64,000 nt of DNA, taken from assembly GCA_004026145.2 (NCBI GenBank), contig CP034976.1:4337796-4401795 (forward strand), given 5' to 3'. Below the pieces are notes generated by a model. It saw nothing but the letters and a program-made list of their open reading frames with translations, made no database searches and was not told the DNA's origin. The translations under genes were made by a program, and so were the position numbers. The DNA is from Takifugu bimaculatus (lineage: Eukaryota > Chordata > Actinopteri > Tetraodontiformes > Tetraodontidae). Below are positions 12,796-26,346 of the stretch, piece by piece (position 1 is the stretch's first letter; each line of letters starts with the position of its first letter).

Positions 12796-15700
12796 CCACC
12801 AACCAGGTTCCGTCCACACGGAACATCAAAATTGGGCAAAAAGATCAACAGCCGAGAATGAAAGCATGCACCGTCACTGCATGCACGTCGCTAATGAAAG
12901 AGACGCCTCTGTAGTTTGTTTGTGTGGCGCTGAGGCCAAACAAGACTAATGGAGTCGTCTTTAGGAGTAATGCCGCTGGAGCTGCAGGCTGTGCTGAATA
13001 GCTCCTGAATGTCCGACATGCGTGGGTGGGAGATTAAATACAGCAAACATATGTTGTGATCCGTGCTATCCTCTCACTAATGCAGCTTTTTTAATTAACA
13101 GAAATAATAATGAATAAACAGCAGGAATAGCAACATGCTGGTAATTTTAGATCAATGTGGCTTTAATTAAAAGGAACTGAACATCATGTGGCTTTGATTA
13201 TTTAACAACTATTGATTTACTATTGTCAGGATTTTTTTTTTTTTAATTAAGAAATAAATAAGAGAAATTAGTATTTAAATTTAAGGATATGGTAGTTTCT
13301 TTTATCATTTTCTTTTTATGGTTCTCGCTCTTCTAGCTGAGAGACATAAATAACACACTGATATACATCCTCTGACACGCTTCACACACTGAGCCTCGAG
13401 GAGAGAAAGCACTTTTTAATTAGGGGTGTAGAGGCTCGGAGCGGTGTGCGAAGAAAGTAAAGGAGCTGAATGATAGAGTTTTAAGAGAGAGCCCCGTGGG
13501 ACGGTAGTTTAACTAAAAATCCAACTGTTGTCTCAATCTCACAATCTTGAAGAGGTCCGGTTTCCACAGACCCGCTGAACGAACAGAAACCACGTTTCCC
13601 TGCCTGTAGCTACATTTGAAAGAAACTTTTAGGTGAGAACCTTTCCCTAATTTACGGTCTGGAGAGAGATTTCTAAAGCCTTCACGGTACAACAAGAGGC
13701 CAGACTAAATCTTATTAATCTCCTTAAGTGAGACCAGAAGACCCAAAGTTGAGGAAGAAACTAAATTCTGAAGATAAAGCTACAGAATCACTGCCCACAT
13801 TTCTATAACCTGGTGACTGTCGATGCCGAGGCTAACAGCTCAAGGCTACATTAGCCATATCGTAAAGCAAATGTTGGGAATCATCTCAGCAAGCATAATT
13901 GGGACTTAAAATTTTGTTTTATAAAATATAAAATGCGCTCAGTAGATTTTCACCCTACCATTGAGTCAACGATGTTAAAGAAATAAAACTCCCAACCATT
14001 TGAGCATTCAAGAGGGATTGATATGCAAAAATAGAGATAGAATACACCCGTACGTAACACTGAGAACCTCCCACATGCAGAAAAAATGGGGACACTCTCA
14101 TGTTAGGCATGATTCCCACTCTGCTGGGGCACAGCTGCTCAAACCTGATCTCTACCCCACTTTTCTTGATACTCGATCTTACTGAGGAAAGTAGTTTGCA
14201 TGTAGATAGTGTAGCTGCAAACTGCAAAGTTGTTTTTGCCGGTGCTTTTGTCTGATTGCTTCGGTCTCAATTGTCTTTACACTTTGCACTTGGAGTTTGC
14301 TTGAGATGTCCTTAACAAGTTATATTTCTTATACAGTTTATGTGAAGCATCTTGCCAAAGTAACCTTGCTATAAGCTTTGGCTGCAATTTACAACCAGCA
14401 GTTCAGTTGGTGTTGGTGTAATTATACATAATAACTCTGGTTATGAGTTTGGATCTTTAAGATAAACATTTATTTTAAAAAATGTGGGTCTGTTCTTTCC
14501 TCAATTGTTTTATGACGGTATAAAACTGCTGACATCAGGTTTCTTCTGAGGCTCATATGAGAATAACAGATCAAATCATCACCTATGTCATCTTTGAACA
14601 GGGGACTTAAAGCAGATGCTTAGTTGTCCTGAATACTTTATAGGCTACAACAAAGAAATAAATACAGCACTGATGTGACATCTTAAGCTTTACTGCTTAT
14701 GTTTCTTTCTTTTTTTTTAAATAAAGGCTCAAAAAGTAGGCGACAGGCATGAATGTAAGATGCAAATTTAGCATTGTTGTTTGTAGATCATGTGACTGCA
14801 TGGAAGATGTGTTGTATTCTCACGAGGGTTCCGTTTTTTCCTTCTCCTAAACTATAAATACATTTTTAAACAATTGTATAATTAGTGGAAATCCCCAAGG
14901 CTCAATTCTCTTAAAGCTCCGTTTAAGCTGCAGGGTAAACATGATTGGAGAATACCAGAAAATACACACATACAAAGAGCCAGGCGAGGACATTAACTTT
15001 AAACGATGTGAATGATTCACAGTTGCCACGGGTGAAAGTGCCAGAGGCCACTGAACCTTCGTTTGGGAGCATTTTTGAAGGCCACAGAGAGAAAAGAGTC
15101 CTGTCAGTAAAACCAGATGGGCTAAGGGTCTTCTGTACTTTTAACGGTGGTGGAAACAAGGTGAAACGTGACATCAGGAAAGAAATGAAGATCATTTCTG
15201 GCAATGGAAGAAAACATTTCAGGATCAGCCAGCCAGAAGCCACAGAGGACAGCAAAAATACCAGGTATAGCACCTTTCTAGAGCAGCAAACATCATACAG
15301 AGTGACAGCAGAGAAGGTGACGGGAGGGTAAAGCCAGTGAGCTGAATCAACGTCTCGAGTCGACCCGATTCAGCTGCGTGCTCTCACACCCTTCATAATC
15401 CCTCCAAGAGCTGCCATTGTAAGTGTACTTTGAATGAGTCCCCGTCAATCCCCAGATTAGCCAAAGTCAGATGTGACCAGAAAGCTCTATGAGGGATGAG
15501 AGGCTTTACCAGAGCAAACCCGGGACTCTCCTGTACCTGGGAAGCAGAAACCTCAAAAAGGTGCCTCTGCAAGATATTTATTCCTAACAAAACGAAGAGT
15601 GAGCATCTCCGATCCCCATCTCTGGCTACCCTCTCATTAATTAATAATGCTTATAGAGGTGCCGTCTGCAGGCAGGGGTTAGGGTTACTACAGGCCATTG

Positions 15701-15991
15701 CCCTTCCTGATGCACGGTTAATGCATGCACATTCAGGCCAGCTGACACTACAATTACACTACTGGCAGTAAGACATCGAAAATAAGGGCATCCAAAAGCA
15801 GTTCTACATTTATTGAAACTACAGCCGCTTTCTGTAACGGACAACGGCTGCTCATTGTAAAAAGCAGCGCGTACTGGTGTAATCGCAGCGAACCACATGG
15901 GGGCGGGCTTGAAAGACTTAGTGTCAGACTAAAAAGGACCTCTGGTTGCATCAGGATGGCTGGATGGATCTACTGAAAATCACCAGGTTTA

Positions 15992-16062
15992 TGTTCTTTC
16001 TTTCTTTCTTTCTTTTTCTTGTCCACTATGTCCCCTTCAGGCTCGTGGGGGGGGGGGGGGGG
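15992..16062. repeat. (CTTT)n microsatellite and 16-base G run
   Basis: TTCTTTCTTTCTTTCTTT lies at about 15994-16015. A pure run of 16 G lies at 16047-16062, beside SINE copy B. Such runs are prone to length errors in sequencing. Confidence 0.9.
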
Positions 16063-16074
16063 ATGGGGCTGCTG

Positions 16075-16215
16075 TGCCTGTCCAGGCTGCAGCTGGGGCT
16101 TCGGTACCTTGCTCAACCTACCTTGACAGTGCTCTGAAGGTGTCCCTCCTACCACTAACAGAACATCTACCACGTTGAACCGAGAACCCTCAACTGGGCC
16201 CAGCTGAGCTACTGC
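16075..16215 (-). mobile_element. tRNA-derived SINE, copy B
   Basis: On the minus strand this reads TAGCTCAGCTGGGC (A-box-like), then GGTTCTCGGTTCAAC (B box, about 16174-16187). The family signature AGAGCACTGTCAAGG...TTGAGCAAGGTACCG follows. Order and spacing match copies A and C. The 3' end runs into the G run at 16047-16062. Confidence 0.6.
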
Positions 16216-19200
16216 TGGCTCATCTGTCTTTCCCCTTTTGTTCTTAAAGTTTTGATGCTATCAGAGAAAAGGTAGCGTCGCAGTGACTCAGACAACCAGT
16301 GAAAACAACATCCCACGGCTTAGACGGTGTCAAGTTTTCGTGCCACCGTCGGCACAATTTGGCTTCTGCAGGCATCCAAGGTGGATTATCTTGAATGGAA
16401 TGTATTAAGTGAATTCATGGAGGGTTTCTTGTTTTCTTTTTTTTTTTACCATGTCAAAGAAGCAGCGTGATACACAAATAGCACACTGGGGATGTCACAA
16501 GATGCCAACCGAACAGCTGGAGAGTTCAGGATGTGACAGCTTATGTCTGTTATCGTTTTTAACCGCAGCATCCTGTTTCCTGAACGGCTTACATGTACTG
16601 TAAAGTGCCCACAGGCAAATGAGAAAAACACATGCGCTGCCCGGCCGCAGAGCACAAAAGCCTGCTTTCCCGTAGCAGGCGGAGCCGGGCTGATTGGTGC
16701 TCACCAGGGGTAGCAACAAAAGCGTCAGTGATGTCACTCCAGCAGCACATGGGACTTTCGCATGGCGGTTTGGAACCTGAGCCTTCCCGACCCTCTTCAC
16801 CCACTCACCTCCGTGATTTTAAGTATCAACACCGTGGGACATAACTGAAAACCAAACACGTACAAGTACAGCGACCAGGAAGAACGATGCTGTTTCCAAG
16901 TGAGGCGACGCCCCGATCAAGGTCGCATGAATAACTTGCCTCCCCACTCGGGCTCCCAGAAGCCCTTGCTCTAATAACTGGGTTCTCATTCACCGTATTG
17001 CGTGTGAGAGCGGTGCAGAGGCCCCCCTCAGACTTGTTTTTGAGGTATGTGCCATGTTAGACATCCACCCCCTCACCAAGCTGAGGGTAAAACAATGGCT
17101 GCCTTTGTCTGCCTTCCTACTTTTCCCTCGCTGGGGGTTGGGTTGATTTTGTATCAGTGTCGGGCAGAAACGAGTGCAGACGCTTCTCATTCTAGTCCGC
17201 GCCAGCTAGAGATGTCGTTGGAGTGGGAAAAAAAGTCGTGGCCTTTGAGAGGCAGAACAGAGACAGGCTGGGTATCACTGCCTAGCATCCCCTCCCCTGA
17301 CCACTAATACTCTGTGTTTGCTCATCTCTTGTCTCATTCACTCAGTCTCGTGATAGGAGCCCATTCATCTTTCTGAGAAAGACGACTTTCTGTATTACTC
17401 TAATAAATTGCCTCACGTTGCACCCTGTCACTGAATCTGTCACTTTTGCCACGAAATGGTGAGACAGGAAGACAAATGCACAGAACACAAGAAGAGAGTT
17501 GAAGATTAATCAGAATTGACGTGAACAGACTGGAGAAAAAAAAGAACAACATTGATGATGTTAAATGCTTTGTGTTTAGCAGATTAAGGGCTTCTAGTAC
17601 TGTCCTTGGAGATGAGCTCTGTTTTTGTCATTCCAACAAATTAGGCCTGAGGATATAGATTATACCGTCGTAACAGGAGCCGTGCATGTTGGGTAGCATG
17701 AGGCAGTAGGTGGCTTCCAACAGGGCGCATCCAACCGGTTATAAACTGCGCTCGGAGAGGCAAACGCGGACACGGTGGGCTTTAGCCGCTTTAATGGTGA
17801 AAAACTTTTTTTTAAAAGCTGTTTAAATGATATCTGTATGTTCCCTTTGACACACACCTGCTTCAGTCATGAATAAAAAATCTCTTTGCGGAGGGAAAAA
17901 GCTCAATAATGAGACAGATGGAGAAGAACTGCCTGGAACTGCCAAGAAAGAGAAAGCTATTTAATAGAGAATATCAGGAAATTGCACAACATACTACTCC
18001 AGCTTCCCACTGATTCTGCTTTGTCGGCGAGCGGTGCACGATGCCCTCTGTTTGTTCATGCATTCTCAAACACCGAGCAGCATGGAAAGAACAAAAACCA
18101 AAGAATGCAAATAAGAAAGGGTTTAGACAGTTTTGAAATCCCCACTGCAGCCAGCTGTGTTTACATGCTGCACTTTCACAATTAGACCGGGCGGACAGTT
18201 TGTCACGCATTAATGGCCTCGATGCCACAAGTGCAAGCGCAGCTTTCCCTTATCCTGCTCACATCGACCCGCCGGGGAATGGCCTGTGCTCGGCACGCAA
18301 GCGGCCGCTTCCACACTGCTTCTTCTGTAATTGGAAAGAAAAAAGAAGGACAGGCTCCTAAAGCGAGAATTCTTCACCTGGACACAGCCGCCCAATCAGA
18401 CGGCTCGGTGATACAGAGCCTTTATAGTATCTTTTACAGACAACGTATCCCAACCCCTGCCTCCGGACACAAAATTGTCATTAAAACCTATATCTCTGAG
18501 GTGAAGTGACGCAGTAAGACGCCACCAAGGCACATGACATTCACGCTGTGATGGCACTGAACATTAAAGCGGAGACAAAACTGATTGAAAGACAACTTAT
18601 TTGGCACGCGTGACCTCCAGGTCGACCAGTATCATCACAATCTAGAAGACATTCAGCTTCCTATGAAACACTATGTGTGTAGTTGGAGCTCTTTACGTTG
18701 CTTCTGTGATGGAGGAATCCTTTCATCTACCTTACCACGCCTAATGAATCCAGTCTGAGGTTCTGTAAATATAGACTCACTGCATAAATGACCTGAACTA
18801 GCAACTCTCCCTGGATTTCACAGCCAATTCCCCCGGCGGATAGATGGGGGGATGTGTCATCCACATAGTGGAACACTCGACTTGCTCATTAGCGAAATTT
18901 AGCAAGTGAAAAGACACACTCTCCCACACCGACGCCGCGGGGATCTGTGCAATCTAACGCTGCACAGATTGGAGAGGTCGCTCATTCCCCTGAAACATTT
19001 GGATAATCCTCGTAGAAATTAAAACCTTACTCCCATGTTTTCCTTTAGGACAGAAGACGCATGTGCATCCTCTTGCTAAACCTTACTTGTCCAGCAGCCG
19101 TCTCCCGGTGTTAAGCCTTTACTCTGCCCTTTAACGTGCGCCTGCTCTCAGAGTTGATGCTGATAGAACGAATCAGCACAGGGAGACTATAATTAATCTG

Positions 19201-19370
19201 TCAACTCATTAGCAACATGCTGGAAATGTAAATACAGGCCAAAACCGCTATTTCAAAAACAACCCCCCAAGAGAAGCTCTTCCTTCATCTCCTCACAAAA
19301 AGACCATGTCAAAACACAACAATCTCCATCATCCCACAACTCAACATGGAGCTGGAACATGCTGAATATA

Positions 19371-20060
19371 CAGCGGCTATGAAAAGTATCCGCACGCTCT
19401 TAAAATTTCAACTATCTCTTACAGAGAAGCCTGCTGTCAGGATAAAAAGAAAACACTGTTTTCCCGTTATCAATCTACACACAGAGTTGCTCACAAGCAA
19501 GGAGTCCTTCAGATGTGTTTTGGATTTTTCACGTGTCTTTTTCTCCTGTTGGTCAGTCATGGTGCAAAGCTGCAACAGTGCTTGTGGGTCTGAAACTTTC
19601 TCCATTACCATGCTCAGTTCTGATCTTCTTCAAGAGTCCCAGTTGACCCAAACTTCTTTCATATGATTATGGAGGTCACTGAGCTCTTAGAAACAAGAAA
19701 TGAAGCCGTTTCTTTCCCTAGCCTTGTCCAGATGGGTCAGGACTGTCTCTGAGCTCACGAGGAAGTTCTTTGGACCTCCTTTTTTGCTCTGATCTGCACC
19801 ACGAGCTGATATTTAGACAGGTGTGTGCCTTGAAAATCAGGCCAAAAACCCTTTAATTCACCACAGATGGAGTCTGATGATGTTGGACCATCTCAAAGCA
19901 AAAGAACAAAAGAAACGGGGGCTCCTGAGTCACATGAGTGTGACAGCAGAGCGTCTGAATACTTGTGGATTCCAGCTTTTCTTTTTTAGTAATTTGCGAA
20001 GAATTCTTAAAATCCGGGTTTGGGATGTTGTCATGAGGTGGGTGTAGATTTATGAGGGGG
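19371..20060 (-). mobile_element. Tc1/mariner relic, internally deleted
   Basis: The left end (TACAGCGGCTATGAAAAGTATCC, from 19369) and the right end (CAAGTATTCAGACGCTCT on the minus strand, then a long terminal stretch to about 20060) resemble the two ends of a common fish Tc1-like family. On the minus strand, between about 19520 and 19690, lies a decayed transposase N-terminus. It has a helix-turn-helix-like SSVTSIII.KKFG.TGTL segment and a KNPKHI-like follow-up, broken by several stops. The catalytic DDE part is missing, so about 0.7 kb remains of an element normally about 1.6 kb. It is dead. Confidence 0.7.
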
Positions 20061-20747
20061 AAAAAAAATATATAATAATAATAATAATACAATGAGTACG
20101 ATACTAATATCAATGATAGGTTTTTAAAAATTACTTATTTCACCATAAGTAATGGTGAAAATTTACGAGTGTGAACACATCATGGACAAACTGAAAATGA
20201 AAGGTGAGTGAAGTAAATGAATGCATTCTCCTGGACAAAACTCCTTATTTTCCACACTAGGTGAAGGAAATGGGCCCAACACATGATCTTGTGGCACAGG
20301 ATTGCCAAAAGATCTCAGAATTGTTGCTCACAATAGAGATATTTAGTTGATTACTATGTAGAAGAAGAGAGAGAGAGAATGGTCAAGCAAAGCAATACAT
20401 TTACTAGCAGAAGCGTCCTTATCCTTCCTAGTGAATCACTTGAGCGCCAGCTGCTGACCTGTCAGGAATTGGTCTTATTGATCTCTGTTGTTTTTACAGC
20501 ACCGACATTCTGAGGCCCAGCAGCAGTGGCGTTGGTGCTGTCGGGAAAACCTGGACCAGAGAAATCTTTGTATTTGAAAAAAAAAAAGGTGAAATGGGAA
20601 TCGGAGGAGTACCTGTTTCTGCTGAGTCATTATTCCTCTCTACTTGGGTTTCATTTCAAAGGAAAGGATAATAGGGAAGTGGAAATAAACTGCCAAAGTG
20701 ATACACATTCATAGATGTGCTACAACAAAGGCACAATAAACAAAGGC

Positions 20748-20767
20748 GGGGGGGGGGGGGGGGGGGG
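20748..20767. repeat. 20-base G homopolymer
   Basis: Twenty consecutive G on the plus strand, directly after GGC. Confidence 0.95.
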
Positions 20768-23700
20768 CTACACATGTGCTTATATAACCATGGATGTTAG
20801 CACTTTATAATGAAGCTAAAGAGAGTTTTATTCAAAAATCTGCACCTTCCAACAGAATCGGGTGCGTATCCGTGGAGTAGAAGCAAAGCTTTACTGTAGT
20901 ACCATACGCTGGTATTAACTCTACTGTAGCGTGTGCCTGAACAAGCCTGAATCCAAAGGTTTGTTCATCTTTAGCATTCAATCATTAGCAGCATCAGAAG
21001 CAGGCACACTCCATAATATCGCTTTAATACAGGAGAGCTGGGTCATAAATGCAGGAAATTAGCCACGCTAAGCCTTGGCAGCAAATCCAAAATTAGCAGG
21101 AGAAGGAGGTCCAATCAACCCAATCCAGTGTTCTCTAGCATCAATCTCACTATGTACCTTTAGTATTTTACTCATTGGCTATATTATAACACTAAAGTGA
21201 TTTACTGTAAGTGCTGTGACACTGGGTTTAAATATGATGAATTGTTCTCTTAATCTCCGAAGCTCGAAAACTGTATTCAATCCAGATGATTCATCATAGC
21301 AGAAGGGCCTTCAACACATGGAATGGAGGGAGTTAGAAAGGCGGCGGGACTGTGAGGGAAGAGTGAATGACAGAGGAGGGGGGAGGGGCAAATTATAGCC
21401 CGGGTTTAGCTAAGAAAAGCAGAATGTTAGTGCACATCCACAAGACTCATAAATCTCAATTGTTTTCTTCACATCCAGGCAGCATTCCAAGCAGAATGAA
21501 TTCAGAGTGCTGAGAGGGAACTTTTTCAGACATTACTCTCACGGACCTTTGCGGTGTCAACAACAGACCGCAGGAAATTCCAATCACTGATTCCTGCACT
21601 GTTTTCACTTTGGTGGATGAGTGTGAGCCGACCTTTAACCTTGATATGTGAGACCAGCCTGAGGATGAAACAGCAGAATGCAGCAGCTGACGCGCACAGG
21701 CTTGTAATCTCTGGAAAACGCCATCTCGGATATGTCCCCTTTTTCTTTCATGTTTCAGAATCAGGGAGAAGACCTCATATTTCTGCCCCCCAGCAATTAG
21801 ATCCAGGATTCGATGAACTGCAAATCTGAAGCAGAACTGCATATTTGGAGCTAATCTTGCATCTGCGATACTATATTGTGGAAAGGATATATGGAGGGTG
21901 CTATAGTGCTATAATAATACAGTGCAAGACCAGCTCCAGGCAATGATTAAATCCTTCCAAAATTATTTCTTTTTTATTTCTCCCCACAAAATCCCTTCCT
22001 GACCTTAAAACACCTTGGGAAGTGAGGCTCTCTATAAGTCTTCGCTTATTTCCACCCTTCCTTTTGCCTGCAGCTGGATCTTGCCTATAATCTGACTGCA
22101 GATTTTAAAGTACCACACTGCAGAATGGAGGGACGGTAAGAGAAAACACTACGCCCAAATTTCAAAAAGGCTCACTCCTTGATTTTCAGTTTGGGATTTG
22201 GGATGCTTCCATAATGTATGAGTGTTCTATTTATGGAGATCAATTTCTGACATATGACAAAGATATGGTGAGTCCCACACAAAGCTCAGAAACAGGGCAT
22301 AAATAATCACTATTCGATTGTAACATTTGTCCCTTAAAACGCCAAAAATGCTTGTTAGTGAGATTAAAATGTTATTTTTTTTGTCAGGACATGGGGTGGC
22401 TGGAAAAGAAATGGGTGAGCCTGCAATCATGCATAAATAAACGTGTGAATATGGGCATTTACGTACCAGACCGTCAGAGGATAACCTCATTTAGATTAGC
22501 TTGGTGATGCAGCAAGAATACCAAAACAATATATCACGATGCTAATGCCTGTCAGGATACTGCACACCCCTGGGGGACATTAACATCCATGTGCAGATGG
22601 TGAATTGCTAAAAGAGGCTGATTCAGCACCATCGTGGGGGTTCTGGTGGCAAACTCGGGACAAAGCTACGCTGTGAAACAGAATCTTGAGTAGGATCAGG
22701 CTCACAACGCTTTTAAGATTTTAGCCGCTATTAGCCAAACCAAATTGGCTAATTGCGTCCATACGGTGAAGATGTAAACAAGCTAAATGAAGGGAGAGAT
22801 CCAAATTTACATCAAGCCGGCAGACATCATGAAAATAACTGCTTGTCGCCATGACAGCTGCTTAATCCTCCACTCATCCATCTGATTAATCTCCGTGTTG
22901 CGACTACTCAGCTAACCTCTTTCGTCACTACAGTCCCACCGTTTCACACACGCCTGCTAACCTCTGCTGCTAAGGTCCCAACGTCATCTGACTCATTCAA
23001 CTGCCCACTCAGCTGCTAGTCATTCCCACCATAATGTACTCCACATTATACTGAGTGGAAGCTTTTAGATCACTTTGACCGGTGCACTCTGGCCATATTA
23101 TCGTACAGAAGAAGCATTACCTTCACATTTTACAACAGCAAAAAAAAAACTCCAACGGCAGACTGCATTATGTTCTCTATTGTGGTGTAATTTTGCTGTT
23201 AAATGATGCTGCAAATTAATAAAACAAACAAACATAAACACATAAAGCTGCCTTTGACTTTCCTCTTGACCGTCTTGTTACAAAGAGGTTATTTTATACA
23301 GTATAAGATCCATCCTAAATCTAGTGAACCTGCAGAAATCTGTGTAACCTCCAGGCACGCTCGACCTCTCATCCTCCCTTTAATCGCATGGGAGGTGGCG
23401 CGTCATGCTCGACAAAAAAGTGGGACACCCGAGTAGAATCGACAAAGGAAGGATTGCCTGTGCTGTAAGCACAGAGTTAAAGTGATCTGGATAGTGGATT
23501 AGATATAGCCTTTTTTTTTATTAGGAAAATACAAATTACATGCAAACCCCACAGCAACAACCCCACAATGAGGATTTTGTTTGGACTGGGTTTCATCCAG
23601 TGAAGTATAGTCCAACAATGTGGGCGTAGGAGCTTTTTTTTTTTTAATCAGCAGCCAGTTACCCTCTTTGAGTTCTATTGCAGCTTCCTACGCATTGGAA

Positions 23701-24344
23701 CAGGATTAGAAATGGAGGCCGAGTTTACGAATCCTGAATTGAGGGGGTTACTGTATGCTGCTAGCAGATTCAGTGAGCAATGGATCCAGAACGCTAGTAG
23801 CGTCAACACAAATACGTTGGCAAAAACAACGCCGTGTTTCTGCTGGTTCTGGCCGACTCTTGAAGTCACTCTGCCGTGGTGAATGTAAGGAGTGCTGGTC
23901 TACATGTAATACCAGCCACATTAACAGTGGTTTTACAACAAAGTCACTTTACAGCTCTGTTGGCCTAAATGGCACTGTGAAAAACCACTACGAGTGGATC
24001 TAATGGAATGGGGCTTTTTATTTCCACATATACAAATCAAGAGAAAGGAGTGAAGTCAAGCGATCCAAAACATCAATTAAAATGATTCAAATGCTACTCG
24101 GCTGACTGCGATCTTCTTGTTTTGCCCTGGTCGTGGTGGCTGTGCTTCGAGGCTCAAAAGTCGTCATTCTGTTTGGCAACTGTGCCGTTCAGCCACGAGC
24201 TCCAAGCTGGAGGTGGAGCTGGAGTTAGAAGACCTGAGGTGGAGGCTGTTTTTGCTGATTTGCTGTAGAGAAGTCTTTGAATGCACCACCAGGTGTTGCT
24301 GGACGAAATACAGAGCGTTTTTCACTTTTTTTTCAGCTTCTTAA

Positions 24345-24570
24345 CGTCTTTTTCCCTTGTGGGGGCACGTAGAGGGTGCACATATGGCAGGGTCCACCCC
24401 TAGATGCCCCCTAGAGGGCCTTGTCAGCATGGTACTTTGCTCAAGGGCACCACAGCAGTGCTCTGAAAGAGTTCTGGCACCTTCCTCTACTACCAGAATA
24501 CCTTTGTCCGCACCAGAGATTGAGCTTCTCAGCCCAGTCCCCCGAACAGACTGAGCCACAACCACCATGG
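24345..24570 (-). mobile_element. tRNA-derived SINE, copy C
   Basis: On the minus strand an A-box-like TGGCTCAGT (24550-24558) opens the copy. The family signature AGAGCACTGCTGTGG...CCCTTGAGCAAAGTACC lies further in, and the tail ends GACGTTAAGAAGCTGAA, like copy A's GCGGTTAAGAAGACG. This is the best-preserved 5' half of the three copies, although its B box is eroded. Confidence 0.6.
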
Positions 24571-26320
24571 TTGAATTTTGGTTTCACATCTGTGGTTCAA
24601 CGGCTGCCTAGCGGCACTCGTGTTTTTCGGCATTCATGGCCAGTGAAGCCGAACAACTCCCAGTCAGCTAACGACACTGCACTTTCAGTGTAACTGTCCT
24701 CGTACGCTGGCGGTGAATTAATGTTTTCCGTGTTAAAGTGAAAATCCTTGTTCATTAGAAATGTATTACCTTCAGAGCCATTATCGCCTGCCTAAATGAC
24801 TAATCGCCGCACATGTTAAAATAAGTCTTGCATATTTCGCTCATCGCTGCTTGAGCATGTTGAAACCCTCAGGCTCACGAGGCGGCCAGCCTTTGACAGC
24901 TTCTATTTTAGAATCTGCCCTTCCATGTTAGACATTTTGACGGTGTAATCATGGCTTGGTTCACTGTCGGCAAAACTGAGCTGACAGGCATCCCGCTGAC
25001 TGCAGTCCAGATTACCATCTCACTGTGACCTCTAGCAGTGGATGCAAAAAAAGGGATCCGCGTACGAGCACTGTGCGCAGAACCTCTGCCTGTTTCACGA
25101 GACACGGTGACAGCAGTCGGGTAAAATGACATCATAGCTATATCAATTGACAGGTAGGGTAGCGGGGCAACAAAGTATTTGTCAAAACAATAGGAGTCCA
25201 AGCAACACTCCGGCAGAGGGACGGGACGGGAGGGGTGAGATGGAGAGAGTAATAAACTAGTCCTGGAGGAGACTGGAGACGGGCCCTACAAAAAGAAATC
25301 TTACACTGCATTTCGCTCTCGCTTGCTTTGAATTATTAATGCAGGCACTGAACAAATGAGTTCACCACACGTAGAGGGGATGATGAACTGCCCGACCTGG
25401 GTCCCAGGATAACCTCCGAAAATGGACGAGTCCCAAGTGACCACAAGAAACATCAGCGAAATGTTAAATGTTAAATGTAAGTAGCAGCAAGAGATTTCCC
25501 GAAATTCTTTTGGGCCCCTTTCAAGATAAATATGCTCCAAAGTGACGCATCTGCACATGTGCTCACGTCAACGAGTGATTCAAACTGGGGATTCATGGGG
25601 AAAAGGCAGACGGCAGTACTGAGGAGGAGGCTGGAAAGAGATTAAAAGGCAACGTAAGGAAATGTGACTTGTAAGATACACTAAAACAATAGTTAAATAT
25701 TACATTTCTCCAAATTTTCAGACCAATAATCAGATATTACAAGGCACGCTTCCAATGTGGGAGTTCTTGGTGGATACTGGGGGCAGGAACTTTACAGGAA
25801 CCGCTCCTCTGACTTGGCCCTCTCCATGGTCGGGTCTCCCCTGCAGGGTAGGACCTCTTGGCAAAGTCACAAGTTTCGATCGGTGCATAATCATTGTGCG
25901 GTTGTTTTGGCCGTGACGACCCAGGCAAGCCGCCAAAAGCAAAAATCATGACAAAGAAGACACCAACAGGGAAGGAGGTAGACATGGAAGGGGCCGAGGA
26001 GGCCGCAGAGTTTTCTGGTTTGTGCACATGGATGTTATGAACGAGAGGAGGAGGCGTCTTGAAGAAGAATTAGACCGAGCTTGTTTTGCTGATTTCTCAT
26101 AGCGTTGCATCTGCTCTCAATCAGCGGAGCGAAAACCTCAAGACCCAACTAACCTCACAGTTCCTGTTAATGGCCCGGGGGTGGTTCCTGAAGGGGCCCG
26201 GCCCTGTCAAATAAACCCTAAAGCGGTCAGTCATACAAGGGCCACATGACTGATACAAGTCACAAAACTGAGGCCAAAGCAGCATTTTTTTAGCATTTTA
26301 GTGATACTCACAGCTCAAAG

Positions 26321-26346
26321 CCCCCCCCCCCCCCCCCCCCCCCCCC
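26321..26346. repeat. 26-base C homopolymer
   Basis: Twenty-six consecutive C on the plus strand, the longest homopolymer in the window. Confidence 0.95.
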
